From Candidatus Bathyarchaeota archaeon (GTDB lineage Archaea; Thermoproteota; Bathyarchaeia; Bathyarchaeales; Bathycorpusculaceae), in contig JAUUWK010000004.1 of NCBI GenBank assembly GCA_030589055.1, forward strand, positions 1 to 23,676: a DNA stretch of 23,676 nucleotides, written 5' to 3'. Shown here piece by piece: positions 21,532 through 23,676 of the stretch. The notes beneath the pieces were generated by a model. It made no database searches, had not been told where the DNA came from, and was given only the letters and a program-made list of their open reading frames with translations. Each line of letters opens with the position of its first letter. Within the stretch, counting starts at the first letter, position 1. The position numbers were made by a program, and so were the translations under genes.

Positions 21532-22230
21532 GTGAAAATCCTCTTGCTGGGAAAACTTCAGACTCCTGTGATAATTGTCAACTTTAAAACCTATTTGGAA
21601 GCAACAGATGAGAAAGCTGTTGAACTTGCAAAAAAAGCTGAAAAAGTAAGCCTTGAAACAAAAGTTTCAATAGGAGTAGCCCCCCAATTCACAGACATAG
21701 CAAATATAGCAAAGGCCGTTAGCATTCCAGTTTTTGCCCAGCATATAGACCCGATTCAACCGGGTAGTCATACCGGGCATTTGCTTGCGGAATCTGTGAA
21801 AGAAGCCGGGGCGATGGGAACACTAATCAACCATTCTGAAAGACAGCTTAAACTGTCAGATATCGACGCAATAATTAAAATAACATGCGAAAAAGGTCTG
21901 GTTTCGGTTGTGTGTGCGAACAACCCGGCGATAAGCGCATCTGTGGCAACCCTTAAACCAGAAATTATAGCTATCGAGCCTCCGGAGCTGATAGGAACGG
22001 GGATTTCAGTTTCAAAGGCTAAGCCTGAAGTTATAACAGACACTATTAAACTTGTTAGAGAAATCAACAAGAAAGTCATAATACTCTGCGGGGCCGGCAT
22101 AAGCCGTGGAGAAGATGTTAAAGCTGCTCTGAGGCTTGGCACCCAAGGTGTATTGGTTGCAAGCGGCATCGTGAAGGCAAAAGATCCATATACAATTTTA
22201 CGTGAATTTGCAGAAGCAATAAGAATTTAG
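21532..22230 (+). CDS. tpiA: Triosephosphate isomerase, archaeal type
   Basis: Interconverts dihydroxyacetone phosphate and glyceraldehyde 3-phosphate in glycolysis and gluconeogenesis. The 232 residues form the short archaeal barrel: Asn17 and Lys19 in VNFKTYLEA, AQHIDPIQPGSHTGHLL, catalytic His101 in LINHSER, catalytic Glu149 in IAIEPPELIGTG, and the phosphate loops CGAGISRGED (186-195) and VLVASGIVKAKDP (207-219). The listed start is GTG 21532. TTG 21544 is also attractive because GGTGA (21531-21535) would then be a ribosome binding site eight bases away, and it gives a 228-residue protein of more usual length. A TTTTATT block near 21486-21492 may be the promoter. It is followed after 11 bases by the DUF89 gene. 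Confidence 0.95.
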   Translation: MKILLLGKLQTPVIIVNFKTYLEATDEKAVELAKKAEKVSLETKVSIGVAPQFTDIANIAKAVSIPVFAQHIDPIQPGSHTGHLLAESVKEAGAMGTLINHSERQLKLSDIDAIIKITCEKGLVSVVCANNPAISASVATLKPEIIAIEPPELIGTGISVSKAKPEVITDTIKLVREINKKVIILCGAGISRGEDVKAALRLGTQGVLVASGIVKAKDPYTILREFAEAIRI

Positions 22231-22241
22231 GAGAATAGTCT

Positions 22242-23123
22242 TTGAAGGTTGAAGCTGAATGCGCAGGGTGCATAGTCAGCAGAGCCGTAGCAGAAGTCAT
22301 GGAAGCTACAACAAATCCAGCCCTACGTTTCAGGGCTATGGTTGAAACTTTACGATTATTAAGTAGGGAGTTTAAGCCAACAGCAGTACCAGCGGACTTT
22401 GGCACAAAGAGAGACCGCTTGATAAAGAGGATTACGGGCAACAACGATCCATATAAAAGAATTAAAAGAACAAGCAACGAAAAAGCTTTGAAGCTTCTGC
22501 CCTACGCAAGAAAAATCGTTGAAGATGGATACACTCAACAGGACAGATTCAAACGAGCATGCCTATGCGCCATAGTTGGCAACATAATGGAATTTGACAT
22601 TCCAGGCCATAAATTTACGTTTAGTAGTCTTAGAAAGCTTTTCAGGGAAGCTGGAAAAGACCTTGTAATAGATGATACTCACAAAATTTATGAATTGACT
22701 AAAAAAGCCAATGTAGTTCTTTACTTGACGGATAATGCTGGGGAAATCGTTTTTGACACGTTGCTTGTTGAACAACTGAAGAACATGGGTCTAACAGTGA
22801 TAGTTGGTGTTAAAGGCGGACCCATAATTAACGACGCCACTTTGGAGGATGCAGAAGCCTCAGGCATGAGCAAGATTGCAGACAAAATTATAACAACTGG
22901 AACGGATGCTGTTGGGTTAGCCCTGAAGGAGTTCTCCAAAGAATTTCTGGATGCTTATGATTCTGTCGATCTGGTTTTTGCAAAGGGCATGGGTTATGCT
23001 GAAACCTTAACGGAATACAAGTTGAAAAAGCCCCACGCTCTACTATTTAGAACTAAATGCAATCCCGTGGCGGACTTTTTCCGCGTGCCACGAGGAAAGA
23101 ATGTTGCACGGTTGATGCTGTAA
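22242..23123 (+). CDS. DUF89 family metal-dependent phosphatase
   Basis: Member of the DUF89/ARMT1-like group proposed to be metabolite-repair (damage-control) phosphatases acting on sugar phosphates or phosphopantetheine-type compounds. In 293 residues: CAGC at 7-10, typical of the archaeal subgroup, a helical N-terminal domain to about 150, then the active-site motifs LTDNAGEIVFD (161-171), VKGGPIINDATL (189-200) and AKGMGYAETLTEY (246-258). The final RGKNVARLML also fits the family. The start is TTG 22242, with GGAG of the preceding TAGGAGA about nine bases upstream, overlapping the triosephosphate isomerase stop. It overlaps the debranching enzyme start by one base. The neighbours suggest a sugar-phosphate substrate; this is inference. 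Confidence 0.9.
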   Translation: MKVEAECAGCIVSRAVAEVMEATTNPALRFRAMVETLRLLSREFKPTAVPADFGTKRDRLIKRITGNNDPYKRIKRTSNEKALKLLPYARKIVEDGYTQQDRFKRACLCAIVGNIMEFDIPGHKFTFSSLRKLFREAGKDLVIDDTHKIYELTKKANVVLYLTDNAGEIVFDTLLVEQLKNMGLTVIVGVKGGPIINDATLEDAEASGMSKIADKIITTGTDAVGLALKEFSKEFLDAYDSVDLVFAKGMGYAETLTEYKLKKPHALLFRTKCNPVADFFRVPRGKNVARLML

Positions 23124-23676
23124 TGAGACCACCATCTACAAGTCTGGGAAAAGAAGCGCTTTCAAACTTTGATGATGCAATCGGAAAAGAGTGGATCATA
23201 AACAATGGTTTAGGCGGTTATGCATCTTCTACAGTTTTGGGCATAAACACTAGAAAATACCACGGGTTACTCGTTGCAGCTTTTCATCCACCCGGAGACC
23301 GACGAGTATGCCTAGTAAAATTGGATGAAGAAGTAAACATAGGGAATAACATTTACCCGCTCGGTGCCAACGAGTTCCAGAATGCGATTTTCCCGCAAGG
23401 ATATATGTTTCTCAAAGAGTTTTCGGTCTCGCCCTTCCCAAAATACACATACACTGTTGAGGATGTTGAAGTTCAAAAAACAATTTTCATGCCTTATGAA
23501 AAGAATGCTGTTATAACCATTTACCAAGTTCTGAATAGAAGCGGTTCTAATGTTAGAATTCAGGTTTTTCCACTAATAAATTGGAGGCATTTTCACTCAG
23601 TTACGGACAGATGGAAAATCCCGTGGGAATTTGTTCAGAAACGAGAAGACAAAGGAGTAGACATAGGCTTCGGTGT
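23123..23676 (+). CDS. Glycogen debranching enzyme (archaeal type), 5' part
   Basis: The N-terminal domain of an amylo-alpha-1,6-glucosidase-type debranching enzyme; the gene continues beyond the right edge. The 184 visible residues include NFDDAIGKEWIINNGLGGYA (15-34), SSTVLGINTRKYHGLLVA (35-52), LVKLDEEV, FPQGYMFLKEFSVSPFPKY and FPLINWRHFHSVTD, all characteristic of the GDE N-terminal substrate-binding domain in archaea and bacteria. The catalytic (alpha/alpha)6 domain lies outside the window. ATG 23123 overlaps the DUF89 stop (TAATG), so the two are coupled. Expected role is breakdown or trimming of a glycogen-like reserve in the cytosol, linking to the triosephosphate isomerase gene upstream. 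Confidence 0.92.
   Translation, partial: MRPPSTSLGKEALSNFDDAIGKEWIINNGLGGYASSTVLGINTRKYHGLLVAAFHPPGDRRVCLVKLDEEVNIGNNIYPLGANEFQNAIFPQGYMFLKEFSVSPFPKYTYTVEDVEVQKTIFMPYEKNAVITIYQVLNRSGSNVRIQVFPLINWRHFHSVTDRWKIPWEFVQKREDKGVDIGFG

Overview
The window is archaeal chromosome. The genes that show this are a proteasome alpha subunit, SBDS, the exosome trio Rrp4/Rrp41/Rrp42, eL43, an Imp4-type Brix protein, KEOPS Pcc1, prefoldin beta, a group II chaperonin, Orc1/Cdc6, a pyruvoyl-dependent arginine decarboxylase and 6-phospho-3-hexuloisomerase. The start region of several genes carries a TATA-like block and a GGTGATC/GGAGG-type ribosome binding site. The NosD/CARDB surface protein, the protein sequences and the moderate base composition suggest Thermoproteota, probably a Bathyarchaeia-like lineage. 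That placement is inference from family resemblance, not a computed phylogeny.

Layout, left to right. (1) 1-1215, minus: a secreted beta-helix/CARDB protein that runs off the left edge. (2) 1543-1703, plus: remains of a zinc-ribbon gene. (3) 1721-6671, minus: a 28-codon eL41 ribosomal protein gene, hxlB-type isomerase, an ECF transporter core (T, A, A), a DHH phosphoesterase, a DUF3194-type protein and prefoldin beta. (4) 6952-8319, plus: a broken GNAT acetyltransferase and an unknown membrane protein. (5) 8803-13649, plus: the proteasome-exosome superoperon psmA-SBDS-rrp4-rrp41-rrp42-eL43-imp4-pcc1. (6) 13744-16249, plus: an E1-like adenylyltransferase and a thermosome subunit. (7) 16550-17755: a possible small protein, a winged-helix protein and a YfcE/MJ0936-type phosphodiesterase. 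(8) 17919-19957, minus: Orc1/Cdc6, a small winged-helix regulator and a small or split gene, with a decayed membrane-protein gene upstream (20168-20854). (9) 20913-23676, plus: arginine decarboxylase, triosephosphate isomerase, a DUF89 metal phosphatase and the start of a glycogen debranching enzyme.

How the genes fit together. The superoperon couples RNA degradation and processing, ribosome maturation, protein degradation and tRNA modification. Its usual tail (prefoldin beta, DUF3194 and, downstream, DHH) lies about 2 kb upstream of psmA in the opposite orientation, so the operon has been split and rearranged here. The right-hand block looks like central carbon and glycogen metabolism plus polyamine synthesis.

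Most notable: a probable unannotated eL41 gene at 1721-1807; two conserved proteins whose expected initiator position is AUU or AUA rather than AUG; an Orc1-wHTH-small protein operon next to a candidate origin; and four decayed genes, all in accessory positions, while the core genes are intact. No rRNA, tRNA, CRISPR array, insertion sequence or integrase was recognised.
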